From contig JBJENV010000060.1 in the NCBI GenBank assembly GCA_051880375.1, positions 68,703-132,702 of the forward strand: a DNA stretch of 64,000 bases, written 5' to 3'. Under the pieces are notes generated by a model. That model made no database searches and was not told where the DNA came from. It was given only the letters and a program-made list of their open reading frames with translations. This document shows positions 43,044 through 51,164 of this stretch, piece by piece. This DNA is from SIG299 sp051880375 (lineage in GTDB: Bacteria; Bacillota; Clostridia; Lachnospirales; Lachnospiraceae). Position 1 is the stretch's first letter; the number at the start of each line of letters is the position of its first letter. The position numbers and the translations under genes were made by a program.

Positions 43044-43061
43044 GTATCCTTTGATTTTTTT
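43019..43061. terminator. Terminator shared by sigK and the convergent permease gene
   Basis: CCTACGA (43027–43033) pairs with TCGTAGG (43038–43044), extended by AAAGGAT/ATCCTTT outside. A T-run follows at 43054–43061 on the plus strand. The stem contains the stop codons of both genes. Confidence 0.85.
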
Positions 43062-44386
43062 GCTTTGGATTTGGTAGAGGCCGCGTCCAGAGCATCTAAC
43101 AGATCTTTGTTTGCAGGAGTGCTTTTTTCGGACTTTCTGCCCGGACGTTCCTTCTGAAGAAAGACGATATGTCCGGTATCCGGGTCGATTTTTTCTATCC
43201 GGCAGTAGCAGAGAGAGGCAGTCGGAAGCTGCAGCTTTTTTAAGCGGTATTCTGCAAAGGTTTTAATCAGGAAGTAGAATACGGCAAAGGTTGGGACACC
43301 GAGCAGCATGCCGAGAAAACCGAACAGTCCGCCGCCAAGCAGGATGGAAACGACGACCCAGAACGGGGTTAAACCGGTGGAGTCGCCTAAAATCTTCGGA
43401 CCGATAATGTTGCCGTCAATCTGCTGCAGTATCAGAATGAAAATAATGAAAACAAGACACTGCTTCGGACTGACGATGAGAATCAGAAAGGCACTCGGGA
43501 TGGCACCGATGTAAGGACCAAAAAACGGAATGACATTTGTTACACCGACAATTACGCTGACTAACACCGGATACGGCATATTTAAAATGGTCAGACCGAT
43601 AAAGCAGATAACACCGATGATCAGGGAGTCAAGCAGCTTGCCGGAAATAAAACCGCCGAAAATCCGGTCGACGCGGCGGAAAATATATAAAGTAACATTG
43701 GCATGCTCCGGCTTTAACAGCGTGTACAGCAGTTTTTTGCACTGACCGGTAAAGCGGTCTTTGCTGATTAACAGATACACGGAAATAATCAAGCCGACTA
43801 CCAGATTTGTCACAACCTTGGTTGCCCCGATGATACCGACGGTAAGAGCGGACATCAGATTCTGTACCTGAATCAGCAGGACATTATTAATCCAGTCAGT
43901 GATGGAGGCATTTACTTTGTCCAGGATACTTTTGATATAGGTGAGCAGCTCCGGATTGTTTTCCAGGTGGTCGCTGATAAAAAGGTAAGCGTTGTTTCCA
44001 TAGGTACGGAAATCGACGGCAAGCTTTAGAACGCTGCTGTATAGTTCCGGAATGACAAGACTGAGCAGGACACCAATCAGGGTAAGCAGCATGCCAAGCG
44101 AGGCCGCAATGGAAATTGCCTTTGATAAAAAGCGGTTCGTACGGATGGGAAGCCTTAAGAAACGGAAAAACTTTGAGAGATACTTTTCCAAAGTAACAAC
44201 AATCGGATTGATTAAATAGGCAATGCCGGCACCCAGGGTCACCGGAGTCAGAATGGACAAAATTTTACGCAGGAACGCAAGGATAGTATTGAGGCGGAAA
44301 ATAAAGAAGAAAAACAAAACGCCTGCCATAATAATAGAAATCACCGTAACTGCCCAACGAAAATAAAATCCGTACTTTTCTTTCAT
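43028..44386 (-). CDS. AI-2E family transporter (first paralogue)
   Basis: The 452-aa protein has seven to eight hydrophobic segments and the family marks LNTILAFLRKILSILTPVTLGAGIAYLINPIV, GFISGKLLDSLIIGVICFIG, PYPVLVSVIVGVTNVIPFFGPYIGAIPSA and LQQIDGNIIGPKILGDSTGL. AI-2E proteins export small molecules or exchange ions (TqsA, Na+/H+ in some); substrate here unknown. The C-terminal ~70 residues are a basic tail. ATG at 44386 is preferred because GGGGG stands just before it; an ATG at 44398 overlaps that site. A paralogue lies at 46347. Confidence 0.85.
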   Translation of the reverse strand: MKEKYGFYFRWAVTVISIIMAGVLFFFFIFRLNTILAFLRKILSILTPVTLGAGIAYLINPIVVTLEKYLSKFFRFLRLPIRTNRFLSKAISIAASLGMLLTLIGVLLSLVIPELYSSVLKLAVDFRTYGNNAYLFISDHLENNPELLTYIKSILDKVNASITDWINNVLLIQVQNLMSALTVGIIGATKVVTNLVVGLIISVYLLISKDRFTGQCKKLLYTLLKPEHANVTLYIFRRVDRIFGGFISGKLLDSLIIGVICFIGLTILNMPYPVLVSVIVGVTNVIPFFGPYIGAIPSAFLILIVSPKQCLVFIIFILILQQIDGNIIGPKILGDSTGLTPFWVVVSILLGGGLFGFLGMLLGVPTFAVFYFLIKTFAEYRLKKLQLPTASLCYCRIEKIDPDTGHIVFLQKERPGRKSEKSTPANKDLLDALDAASTKSKAKKSKDTYDRS

Positions 44387-44478
44387 AGATGCCCCCACAT
44401 TCTGTCGCAGAGAGACTGCGGCAAGTTATCGAAATTTGTATTCGGAAGAAATTGTTCTTCCAATGTAATTCTACTTTT

Positions 44479-44507
44479 AGTATAGCATAGTTCGGCAGGA
44501 ACTTAAA
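44479..44507 (-). promoter_or_regulatory. Promoter of the first AI-2E gene
   Basis: On the minus strand TTTAAG (44507–44502), 17-base spacer, TATACT (44484–44479). Confidence 0.65.
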
Positions 44508-44548
44508 CGAAAAAATCAAGAAAAAAATAAGAAATTGAAAAGAGCTTC

Positions 44549-44577
44549 TTGAGTAATATGAAAAGGTATCATATAAT
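44549..44577 (+). promoter_or_regulatory. Promoter of gtrA
   Basis: TTGAGT (44549–44554), 17-base spacer, TATAAT (44572–44577). It starts the rightward unit gtrA–rlmI-like–AI-2E–ndpA-like. Confidence 0.75.
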
Positions 44578-44622
44578 GTTATCTATATAAGTTTATGAAA
44601 AAAGGACATGGAGGTACCATAG

Positions 44623-45045
44623 ATGGAACAGATAAAAAAACTTTGGAAGCTGTTTGTCAACAGAGAAACTATCACATACGGAATTGCGGGAGTTGCTACG
44701 ACGGTAGTCAATTTTATTGCCTACCACTTATTCTGCAACATTCTTCTGATACCGAATCTGATTGCCAATGCGATTGCATGGGTGATTGCAGTGGCGTTTG
44801 CTTATGTGGTAAATGCAAGATGGGTATTTCAGGATAAGAAAGAGGGAGTTTCGGAGGAATCCAAGAAGGTAGTAAAGTTTTTCGGAGCACGCCTGGTTAC
44901 CTTTTTTGTCGAAGAAGCAGGAATGTTCTTGTTAGTAGATGTGCTGCACGGACCGAACCTTTGGATGAAGGCAATCGTGGCAGTGCTTGTGATTATTCTG
45001 AACTATGTTTTCAGTAAGCTGTTTGTATTTGTGAAGAAAAGATAA
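44623..45045 (+). CDS. GtrA-family membrane protein
   Basis: The 140-aa protein has four membrane helices and the GtrA pattern YGIAGVATTVVNFIAYHLF, NAIAWVIAVAFAYVVNARWVFQ and NYVFSKLFVFVKK. Members help move or use polyprenyl-linked sugars for cell-wall or antigen glycosylation. No glycosyltransferase partner lies next to it, so its substrate is unknown. GGAGGT stands 9 bases before the ATG. Confidence 0.88.
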   Translation: MEQIKKLWKLFVNRETITYGIAGVATTVVNFIAYHLFCNILLIPNLIANAIAWVIAVAFAYVVNARWVFQDKKEGVSEESKKVVKFFGARLVTFFVEEAGMFLLVDVLHGPNLWMKAIVAVLVIILNYVFSKLFVFVKKR

Positions 45046-45089
45046 GAGCAGAAGGCGATGATATCCCGGACTGCGGATTGGAGCAATGT

Positions 45090-46298
45090 ATGAATGAGGT
45101 CAAGGCAATCGTAGTATTGAAAAAGGGAGAGGGACGGACGCTTCGCGCCGGAGGACTCTGGGTATATGATAATGAAATCGAGTCGATTACCGGAAGTGCG
45201 GAGGACGGAGAGCTTGTATTAGTCAAGGACTGCAACGGCTATCCGATGGGAATCGGATTTTTAAACCGGAAGTCTAAAATTTCCATTCGGCTTCTGACGA
45301 GAAACAAGGACGCGGTGATTGACCGTGCGTTCTTTCAGAAGCGTGTTACGGATGCGTGGGAGTACCGGAAAAAGACCGTGGATACAGGCAGCTGCCGTAT
45401 TCTGTTCGGAGAGGCGGACTATATGCCGGGCATGGTCGTGGATAAGTTTTCGGATGTGCTTGTTGTGCAGTCGTTAGCACTCGGCATCGACCGCTTTAAG
45501 GAGGAAATTCTGTCGGTACTGAAAGAGGTATTAGAGCAGGATGGCATCCGTATCCGCGGTATTTATGAACGCAGTGATGCCAAGGTACGCGAGCAGGAGG
45601 GAATGCAGCGCGTCAAGGGATTTTTATCCGAGCCGTTTGATACGAAGGTAGAGATTACGGAGAATGGCGTAAAGTATCTGGTGGATGTGGCAGATGGACA
45701 GAAAACCGGATTTTTCTTAGACCAGAAGTACAACCGGCTTGCCATGCAGAAGCTCTGCAAGGATGCAAGGGTACTCGACTGTTTCACACATACCGGCTCC
45801 TTTGCTTTAAATGCGGGAATTGCAGGAGCAAGAGAGGTCATCGGCGTAGATGCCTCGGAGCTTGGAGTAAAGCAGGCGGAGGAAAATGCAAGGCTCAATC
45901 ACCTTGAGGACAAAGTATCGTTTGTCTGTGCGGATGTGTTTGAACTGCTGCCGGAGTTAGAGGCAAAGGGAGAACAGTTTGATGTTGTTATTTTAGACCC
46001 GCCGGCATTTACAAAGTCCAGAAATTCCGTAAAGAATGCCATGAAGGGCTACCGGGAAATCAATATGCGAGGGATGAAGCTGGTAAAGGAAAACGGTTAT
46101 TTCGCAACCTGCTCCTGCTCACATTTTATGACACCGGAGCTGTTTACCGAAGTGATTGCGCAGGCGGCAAAGAGCGTGCATAAGCGCCTGAAACAGATTG
46201 AGTACCGGACGCAGGCGCCGGACCACCCGATTTTATGGTCCTCGGAGGAATCCTACTATCTGAAGTTTTATATCTTTCAGCTTTGTGAGGATGCATAG
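45090..46298 (+). CDS. RlmI-like 23S rRNA (cytosine-C5) methyltransferase
   Basis: The 402-aa protein has an N-terminal PUA domain (LKKGEGRTLRAGGLWVYDNEI), a middle EEHEE-type domain and a C-terminal Rossmann methyltransferase with RVLDCFTHTGSFALNAG, VIGVDASELGV and FDVVILDPPAFTKSR. RlmI methylates C1962 in E. coli 23S rRNA; the exact base here is inferred. ATG 45090 is preferred, 7 bases after GGAG at 45079–45082; the frame is open to a TTG at 45078. Confidence 0.88.
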   Translation: MNEVKAIVVLKKGEGRTLRAGGLWVYDNEIESITGSAEDGELVLVKDCNGYPMGIGFLNRKSKISIRLLTRNKDAVIDRAFFQKRVTDAWEYRKKTVDTGSCRILFGEADYMPGMVVDKFSDVLVVQSLALGIDRFKEEILSVLKEVLEQDGIRIRGIYERSDAKVREQEGMQRVKGFLSEPFDTKVEITENGVKYLVDVADGQKTGFFLDQKYNRLAMQKLCKDARVLDCFTHTGSFALNAGIAGAREVIGVDASELGVKQAEENARLNHLEDKVSFVCADVFELLPELEAKGEQFDVVILDPPAFTKSRNSVKNAMKGYREINMRGMKLVKENGYFATCSCSHFMTPELFTEVIAQAAKSVHKRLKQIEYRTQAPDHPILWSSEESYYLKFYIFQLCEDA

Positions 46299-46346
46299 CG
46301 GATACCTGAATTTCATCTATGTAAAAAAGAAAAGGAGCGAAGGCGG

Positions 46347-47549
46347 ATGGATGAGGAAAAAAAGAAAGTGAAAATGCTTCGCGGACTGATTTTGTTTGCG
46401 GGATTTGTGTGTCTCGGAGTCATATATATCAAGGATGTATGCGGAGTGTTTTTGTTTGCTCTCAGCATTCTGACTCCGTTTGTTGTCGGTGCTGCAATCG
46501 CGTTTGTGTTAAATCTTCCGATGCGTTTTATTGAAAACAAACTGCTCGGACGTATCAAAAATAAAAAGTATGCGGGTCTTAGACGCGCCGTGAGCATTCT
46601 GCTTGCAATTCTGTTTGTGATGGCTATTATTGCTTTCGCTGTCGTTATGGTTATTCCGCGTCTCGGACAGACATTTTTGGAGCTTGGACCGGTAATACAG
46701 AACTTTATGCAGAAGCTCTGGATGGATATCCAGCAGTTTTTAAAAGACAACCCGGAGCTGATAGAACAGCTTCCGATGTTAGCTGATTTGAAAATAGACT
46801 GGAATGCAGTAGTATCTTACGTAACGAATTTTTTAAGAAGCGGTGTGACCAATATGTTTTCTGCAATCTTCGGTATTGCAGGAGGAATTGCATCCACGGT
46901 ATTTGACGCTGTCATTTCGTTAGTCTTTGCCATTTATCTGCTTGCCGGAAAGGAACGGCTTGGTGCGCAGGTGCGCCGGGTGATTACGGCATATCTTCCG
47001 GAAAATGCGGCAAAAAAGGTTTTTTATGTGCAGGCGCTTGTAAATCAGAACTTTGCAAAATTTATTTCCGGACAGTGCTTGGAGGCGGTGATTCTGGGCA
47101 CGATGTTTGTGGTTACGATGTCCATTCTGCGCATGCCGTATGCCATGTTAATCGGCGTACTGATTGCATTTACGGCGTTGATTCCGATTGTCGGAGCATT
47201 TATCGGTTGTATTGTCGGAGCGTTCCTGATTCTGATGGTAAGCCCGATTCAGGCGGTGGGCTTTGTGATTTTGTTTCTGGTGCTGCAGCAGATTGAAGGA
47301 AATCTCATTTATCCGAGAGTCGTGGGCAGCTCGGTAGGACTTCCGGCTATCTGGGTACTGGTGGCGGTATCCATCGGCGGCAGTATGTTTGGCATTGTCG
47401 GAATGCTACTGTTTATTCCGATTATGTCGACCTGCTATTCTCTGCTCAGGGATAATGTGAACTACAGAAACAAGAGAAAGCAGCCGGCAGAGGCAGGAAA
47501 GAAGACAGGGAAAGCTGTTCAGAAAAACGAAAAGCCGGAAAATGAGTAA
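46347..47549 (+). CDS. AI-2E family transporter (second paralogue)
   Basis: This 400-aa permease shows the same family marks as the gene at 43028: ILTPFVVGAAIAFVLNLPMRF, FISGQCLEAVILGTMFVV, PYAMLIGVLIAFTALIPIVGAFIGCIVGAF and LQQIEGNLIYPRVVGSSVGLPAIWVL. The two paralogues stand on opposite strands, 2 kb apart, and differ clearly in sequence, so they are not a recent duplication. A short basic tail ends the protein. RBS AAAGGAG precedes the ATG. Confidence 0.87.
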   Translation: MDEEKKKVKMLRGLILFAGFVCLGVIYIKDVCGVFLFALSILTPFVVGAAIAFVLNLPMRFIENKLLGRIKNKKYAGLRRAVSILLAILFVMAIIAFAVVMVIPRLGQTFLELGPVIQNFMQKLWMDIQQFLKDNPELIEQLPMLADLKIDWNAVVSYVTNFLRSGVTNMFSAIFGIAGGIASTVFDAVISLVFAIYLLAGKERLGAQVRRVITAYLPENAAKKVFYVQALVNQNFAKFISGQCLEAVILGTMFVVTMSILRMPYAMLIGVLIAFTALIPIVGAFIGCIVGAFLILMVSPIQAVGFVILFLVLQQIEGNLIYPRVVGSSVGLPAIWVLVAVSIGGSMFGIVGMLLFIPIMSTCYSLLRDNVNYRNKRKQPAEAGKKTGKAVQKNEKPENE

Positions 47550-47589
47550 ATTCTGACGGAAAGAAATAGAATGAAGGATAAGAGATACA

Positions 47590-48603
47590 ATGGAAAAAGA
47601 TGAAATTATAATCAGAAACGCAGCAATGCATATATTAGATTCTACGGTCGGAATGCCGGTACTTTCGGACAGTCTGATAGAACTGACACCGGATTTGAAC
47701 GACTTTTTGCGTAATCACATTTATAAGCTGGTGGCAGGGGATGAACTTAAGACCTGCGTGTTTGATGAAGACAGCTCTGAGGTTTATCGCCTGCTTTCGG
47801 GCTTTGAAGAGGAAAAGCTGGTGGAAATCAGCAAGACGCTCGGTGAAAAGCTTTATGCTATCATGAATGCCAATGCAGCGATTCCTCCGGCAGATGTGTT
47901 TTTTGTCACGTATCAGGCGGAAGGAAAGAAATACCTTGCCATTTTAAAGATGAACTACAAAGAAGTTTATGTTCACTATACCTCCATGAATGAGGACAAC
48001 GGCAATGTCAATGAGGTCATGAAGCAGCAGAATGCGCTGCCGGGAGCAGGAGGAAAGCTTTCGGAGGCTGTGATTCTGTCGCTGGATGAAAACGAAGTAC
48101 AGCTTGTAGAAAAGAAGGTAGAGGTAAACGGCATCAAGACCAATTATCTGTCTGAACTGTTTTTACAGTGTCATGCCAAAATGTCGCAGAAGACCAAGCT
48201 TGATATTGTAACAAAAGCCGTGGACCAGATTAATAAAAAGTATTTTGAAGATGACTTTGAAAAGAAAATGGAAGCCAAGAGCGTCATTCATAACGCCTAT
48301 ACCGAGCAGGGGGTGATTCCTGTGGAGGAAATCGGCGAGGAACTGTTCGGAACGGTACCGGAAATCAAGGAGGAGTTTACCGAGAAGTTAGAAAAGTACA
48401 AGCTTCCGAAGGAAGAAATCCGGGTAAAGAACGAACAGACAACAAGGAAGTTTGAAAAGCAGTTTTTAACCACCGATACCGGAATTGAAATTAATATTCC
48501 GATGGAGGAGTATAACAATAAGCAGCATGTGGAGTTTATCACTAACTCCGACGGAACGATTTCCGTGCTGATTAAGAATGTGAACCGGATTACAAGCAAA
48601 TAG
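47590..48603 (+). CDS. Nucleoid-associated protein (NdpA/YejK family)
   Basis: The 337-aa protein matches the 37-kDa nucleoid-associated family: IIIRNAAMHILDSTVGMPVLSD at the start, FLRNHIYKLVAGDELKTCVF, FFVTYQAEGKKYLAILKMNYKEVYVHY, and a Lys/Glu-rich C-terminus. In E. coli YejK binds DNA and topoisomerase IV. The family is common in Clostridia. It lies 40 bases after the AI-2E gene, with no clear terminator between. Confidence 0.83.
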   Translation: MEKDEIIIRNAAMHILDSTVGMPVLSDSLIELTPDLNDFLRNHIYKLVAGDELKTCVFDEDSSEVYRLLSGFEEEKLVEISKTLGEKLYAIMNANAAIPPADVFFVTYQAEGKKYLAILKMNYKEVYVHYTSMNEDNGNVNEVMKQQNALPGAGGKLSEAVILSLDENEVQLVEKKVEVNGIKTNYLSELFLQCHAKMSQKTKLDIVTKAVDQINKKYFEDDFEKKMEAKSVIHNAYTEQGVIPVEEIGEELFGTVPEIKEEFTEKLEKYKLPKEEIRVKNEQTTRKFEKQFLTTDTGIEINIPMEEYNNKQHVEFITNSDGTISVLIKNVNRITSK

Positions 48604-48641
48604 CAGAAAATTAGAGCTTCATTAGAAAAAGATTAACTGTA

Positions 48642-48670
48642 TTGACATATAATATTATACGCCATATAAT
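48642..48670 (+). promoter_or_regulatory. Consensus promoter with candidate PadR operator
   Basis: TTGACA (48642–48647), 17-base spacer, TATAAT (48665–48670) match consensus. CATATAATAT occurs twice (from 48646 and from 48663) and the spacer contains the palindrome TATAATATTATA, a likely site for PadR autoregulation. Confidence 0.75.
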
Positions 48671-48704
48671 ATCCGCATAAACAACAATCAAACAGGAGGT
48701 CAGA

Positions 48705-49022
48705 ATGGTATTTAATACTGGTGCGGCCTTGCTGGATGCCATTGTACTGGCGGCTGTTTCCAAGGAACCGGAGGGAACCTACGGCTATAAAATCACGCAG
48801 GATGCGCGTATGGTGCTGGAGGTTTCGGAATCCACATTATATCCGGTGCTGCGCAGGCTGCAGAAGGATAATTGTCTGGAAACCTACGATATGGAATACG
48901 GCGGCAGGAACCGCAGATATTACAAAATCACAGAACAGGGAAGGAGACAGCTGATGCTTTACTGTCAGGAATGGAAAAGTTATTCCGGAAAGATATCACA
49001 GCTGTTCGAGGAGGTGACGTAA
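48705..49022 (+). CDS. PadR-family transcriptional regulator
   Basis: The 105-aa winged-helix protein shows LLDAIVLAAVSKEPEGTYGYKIT, SESTLYPVLRRLQKDNCLETY and GGRNRRYYKITEQGRRQL, typical of short PadR proteins that bind DNA and respond to small molecules or envelope stress. It leads the operon PadR–DUF1700–DUF4097–PspC and probably controls it through the repeats in its promoter. RBS AGGAGGT is 6 bases before the ATG. Confidence 0.92.
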   Translation: MVFNTGAALLDAIVLAAVSKEPEGTYGYKITQDARMVLEVSESTLYPVLRRLQKDNCLETYDMEYGGRNRRYYKITEQGRRQLMLYCQEWKSYSGKISQLFEEVT

Positions 49023-49745
49023 GTGTCAAAACAGGAGTTTATGGAAGAACTGGAGGTTTTACTCGGTGAGCTTCCGAAGGAGGAGAGAGAAGAGGCAATT
49101 CGGTATTACGATGCTTACTTTGAGGATGCAGGAGCAGAGAACGAGCAGGTTGTCATTGCTGAGCTTGGCTCGGCAGGCAGGGTTGCCGCACAGATATTAA
49201 AGGATTTCCGTGCAGAAAAGGAAAGTGGCGTTTATACGGAAAAAGGCTATCAGGAAGCGGAAGAAAAAAAGGAAACACCGGTAAGATACGAGGAAAAGAA
49301 TACGGATTCGAATTTGCACCGTGAGGCAACGACCGACGGTTCGGGAATTCACGTCCAGAAAAAGGGAATGAGCGGAACAACACTGGTTCTGCTTCTGATT
49401 GTTGCGGTCTTTGCATTTCCGGTATGGTTTCCGTTATTGATGGCAGTGTTAGGAGTTATGTTCGGTATCGGTGCCGCACTGGTCGGCATGGTGTTTGGCT
49501 TCGGAGTGGCAGGAGTAGCCTGTGCCTTGGCAGGAGTCATCACATTTTTTACGGGGCTTGTGAAGCTTGTGGCTGTACCGGTTGTCGGGCTTGTTTTTCT
49601 GGCGATTGCCTTACTGGTATTCGGACTCGGTTGTCTGTTACTCGTAGTTGCGGGAGCATGTGCTAAGCTGCTTGTCTTTTTGGCAGGAAAGCTGTTAAAC
49701 GCATGCAGCCGTCTCTTTCACGGAAGAAGGGAGGCAACCGTATGA
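49023..49745 (+). CDS. DUF1700 membrane protein
   Basis: The 240-aa product starts SKQEFMEELEVLLGELPKEEREEAIRYYDAYFEDAG, the DUF1700/HAAS cytoplasmic helical domain, followed by a charged linker and four to five hydrophobic helices (about 120–225) rich in Gly and Val. The domain usually pairs with PadR regulators as an envelope-stress sensor; direct proof is lacking. Start GTG 49023 directly follows the padR stop, with GAGGAGGTGA upstream, and the end overlaps the next gene (ATGA). Confidence 0.85.
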   Translation: MSKQEFMEELEVLLGELPKEEREEAIRYYDAYFEDAGAENEQVVIAELGSAGRVAAQILKDFRAEKESGVYTEKGYQEAEEKKETPVRYEEKNTDSNLHREATTDGSGIHVQKKGMSGTTLVLLLIVAVFAFPVWFPLLMAVLGVMFGIGAALVGMVFGFGVAGVACALAGVITFFTGLVKLVAVPVVGLVFLAIALLVFGLGCLLLVVAGACAKLLVFLAGKLLNACSRLFHGRREATV

Positions 49746-50665
49746 AAAAGTTTACAAAGGTAACGCTGCTTACCGGCGCAGTCTGTATTGCTGCAGGACT
49801 TATCCTGTCGGCAATCCTCTGTATCGGATTTCTCGATGAAATCATCAGCCACCGGGACGAGTTAAGTATCAACTCGGATAACTACTGGAAATTTTTCGAG
49901 ATAGAGGATTACTACAAGATAACAAGAATCGGAACCCATTACAGTAAAGAGGATGCACATTACAGCTATTCCTTTGATATTCCGGGACAAGAGCAGGTAA
50001 CCGACATTGACTTTGAATTTGCAGTCGGAAAGGTTAACGTGATTACCGGAGATACCTTTTCGGTTCGGGTAGAGGATATGTTTGAGAATGCTATCTCAAG
50101 CGAAGTAAAGCACGGCGTCTGGTACATTAAGGACAGTCTGATGGAAAGCGGCAGCGTATTTTCCGGTTATGCACCGGACATTGAGATTACGGTTCCGGCG
50201 GACTATCTGTTTGAGAGTATTTCCATTCGGATGGAAGCAGGCGATTTTTACGCAGATGAGCTGAACGGAAGACAGGTAGAGCTTGAGGTGGCAGCAGGAA
50301 GAATGCGGATGGATAAACTGGCGGCAGAGGAAAGCATCACACTTACCAATGGCGTGGGTGAAACCGACATCTATTCGCTGACAGGGAGAAACCTGATGCT
50401 GGATAACGGAATCGGGTCCGTTTCCCTTTCCGGCAGTCTGACCGGAAACAATAAAATTGATTGCGGCATCGGCGAGGTAAAGCTTGTACTGACCGACCGA
50501 AGCCGCGCAGACTTTGGATATTCCGTCGACTGTGGAATCGGTCAGGTCGTAGTGGACGGCGCTTCCTATAGCGGAACGGTAAAACAGTCGGATTACAACA
50601 GGGGAGAAGGAGATTTCTTTGACCTTACCTGCGGAATCGGGCGGATAGAAATTAGAGTACAGTAA
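49742..50665 (+). CDS. DUF4097 beta-rich envelope protein
   Basis: The 307-aa product has a membrane-anchor helix near the N-terminus (about 7–27, LLTGAVCIAAGLILSAILCI) and a beta-solenoid-like DUF4097 region from about 90 on, with repeating phrases ISIRMEAGDFYADELNGRQ, LEVAAGRMRMDKL, LTNGVGETDIYSLTG, LDNGIGSVSLSG and DCGIGEVKLVL. Related domains occur in LiaX-like proteins that sense antimicrobial peptides. It starts inside the DUF1700 stop codon. Confidence 0.82.
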   Translation: MKKFTKVTLLTGAVCIAAGLILSAILCIGFLDEIISHRDELSINSDNYWKFFEIEDYYKITRIGTHYSKEDAHYSYSFDIPGQEQVTDIDFEFAVGKVNVITGDTFSVRVEDMFENAISSEVKHGVWYIKDSLMESGSVFSGYAPDIEITVPADYLFESISIRMEAGDFYADELNGRQVELEVAAGRMRMDKLAAEESITLTNGVGETDIYSLTGRNLMLDNGIGSVSLSGSLTGNNKIDCGIGEVKLVLTDRSRADFGYSVDCGIGQVVVDGASYSGTVKQSDYNRGEGDFFDLTCGIGRIEIRVQ

Positions 50666-50688
50666 AAATTTTTCATAAGAAAAATAGG

Positions 50689-50753
50689 GAGGATAAATCC
50701 TCTGCCCGCATAAGCGGGCGGGCATTTTCCTTCGGAAAACAAGGAGGATTGTT
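50689..50753 (+). promoter_or_regulatory. Three-hairpin leader of pspC
   Basis: Three hairpins follow one another: GAGGAT/ATCCTC (50689–50702), GCCCGC/GCGGGC (50704–50719) and TTTTCC/GGAAAA (50725–50739), then the RBS AAGGAGGATT. The stretch 50721–50753 is identical to the minus-strand leader of the HPr-like gene. ATCCTC could also pair with GAGGAT of the RBS. Confidence 0.75.
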
Positions 50754-50930
50754 ATGAAACAGTTAAGAAAATCTCAGGATAACAGAAAAGTTTGTGGTGT
50801 ATGCGGCGGTCTTGCAGAGTATGCAAACATTGACCCGACAGTAGTTCGTTTGCTCTGGGTACTGTTCTGTTTTGCAGGCGGTTCGGGCATTCTGGCATAT
50901 ATCGTGGCAGCTATCATTATGCCGGATTAA
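50754..50930 (+). CDS. PspC-domain small membrane protein
   Basis: The 58-aa protein is a minimal PspC domain: MKQLRKSQDNRKVCGVCGG, LAEYANIDPTVVRLLWVLF and a hydrophobic end GILAYIVAAIIMPD. PspC proteins sense membrane stress, and this one closes the PadR–DUF1700–DUF4097 group, although an 88-base hairpin leader separates it. RBS AAGGAGG is 7 bases before the ATG. Confidence 0.92.
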   Translation: MKQLRKSQDNRKVCGVCGGLAEYANIDPTVVRLLWVLFCFAGGSGILAYIVAAIIMPD

Positions 50931-51013
50931 TTGTGCCGGTTTTTCAGTAAGAGGATTGTGAAGCTTGCCGATGGTTACTGCGAAAAAAGAAGGAAATTCG
51001 TGCAAACTGCCCT

Positions 51014-51042
51014 TTGAAAATGGGAAATTAAGATGCTATAAT
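51014..51042 (+). promoter_or_regulatory. Sigma-A promoter upstream of the MATE gene
   Basis: TTGAAA (51014–51019), 17-base spacer, TATAAT (51037–51042). Transcription would start near 51049, only 13 bases before a terminator hairpin. Confidence 0.8.
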
Positions 51043-51061
51043 AAAAAAGCTGAGTAGCGAG

Positions 51062-51100
51062 ATGCGTAAGTCCAAGTAACATGGGCTTACGCATTTTTTT
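51062..51100 (+). terminator. Leader terminator (attenuator candidate) of the MATE gene
   Basis: ATGCGTAAGTCCA (51062–51074) pairs with TGGGCTTACGCAT (51082–51094, one wobble), followed by seven Ts (51094–51100). With the promoter just upstream this would yield a ~50-nt RNA unless read through. Confidence 0.85.
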
Positions 51101-51105
51101 GTTAT

Positions 51106-51125
51106 TGTGCGTCTGATGACGCACA
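51106..51125 (+). promoter_or_regulatory. Second hairpin in the MATE leader
   Basis: TGTGCGTC (51106–51113), TGAT, GACGCACA (51118–51125): a perfect 8-bp stem between the leader terminator and the MATE ribosome site. It has no T-run. Confidence 0.6.
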
Positions 51126-51164
51126 GGATAGAAAAAGGTAAGCTTTGAGAAAGAGGTAAGTGAC

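Noticed and set aside
46276..46292. Shared CAGCTTTGTGAGGA between the rlmI-like gene end and the palindrome at 52609
   Set aside because: A 14-base match without further similarity is likely chance.
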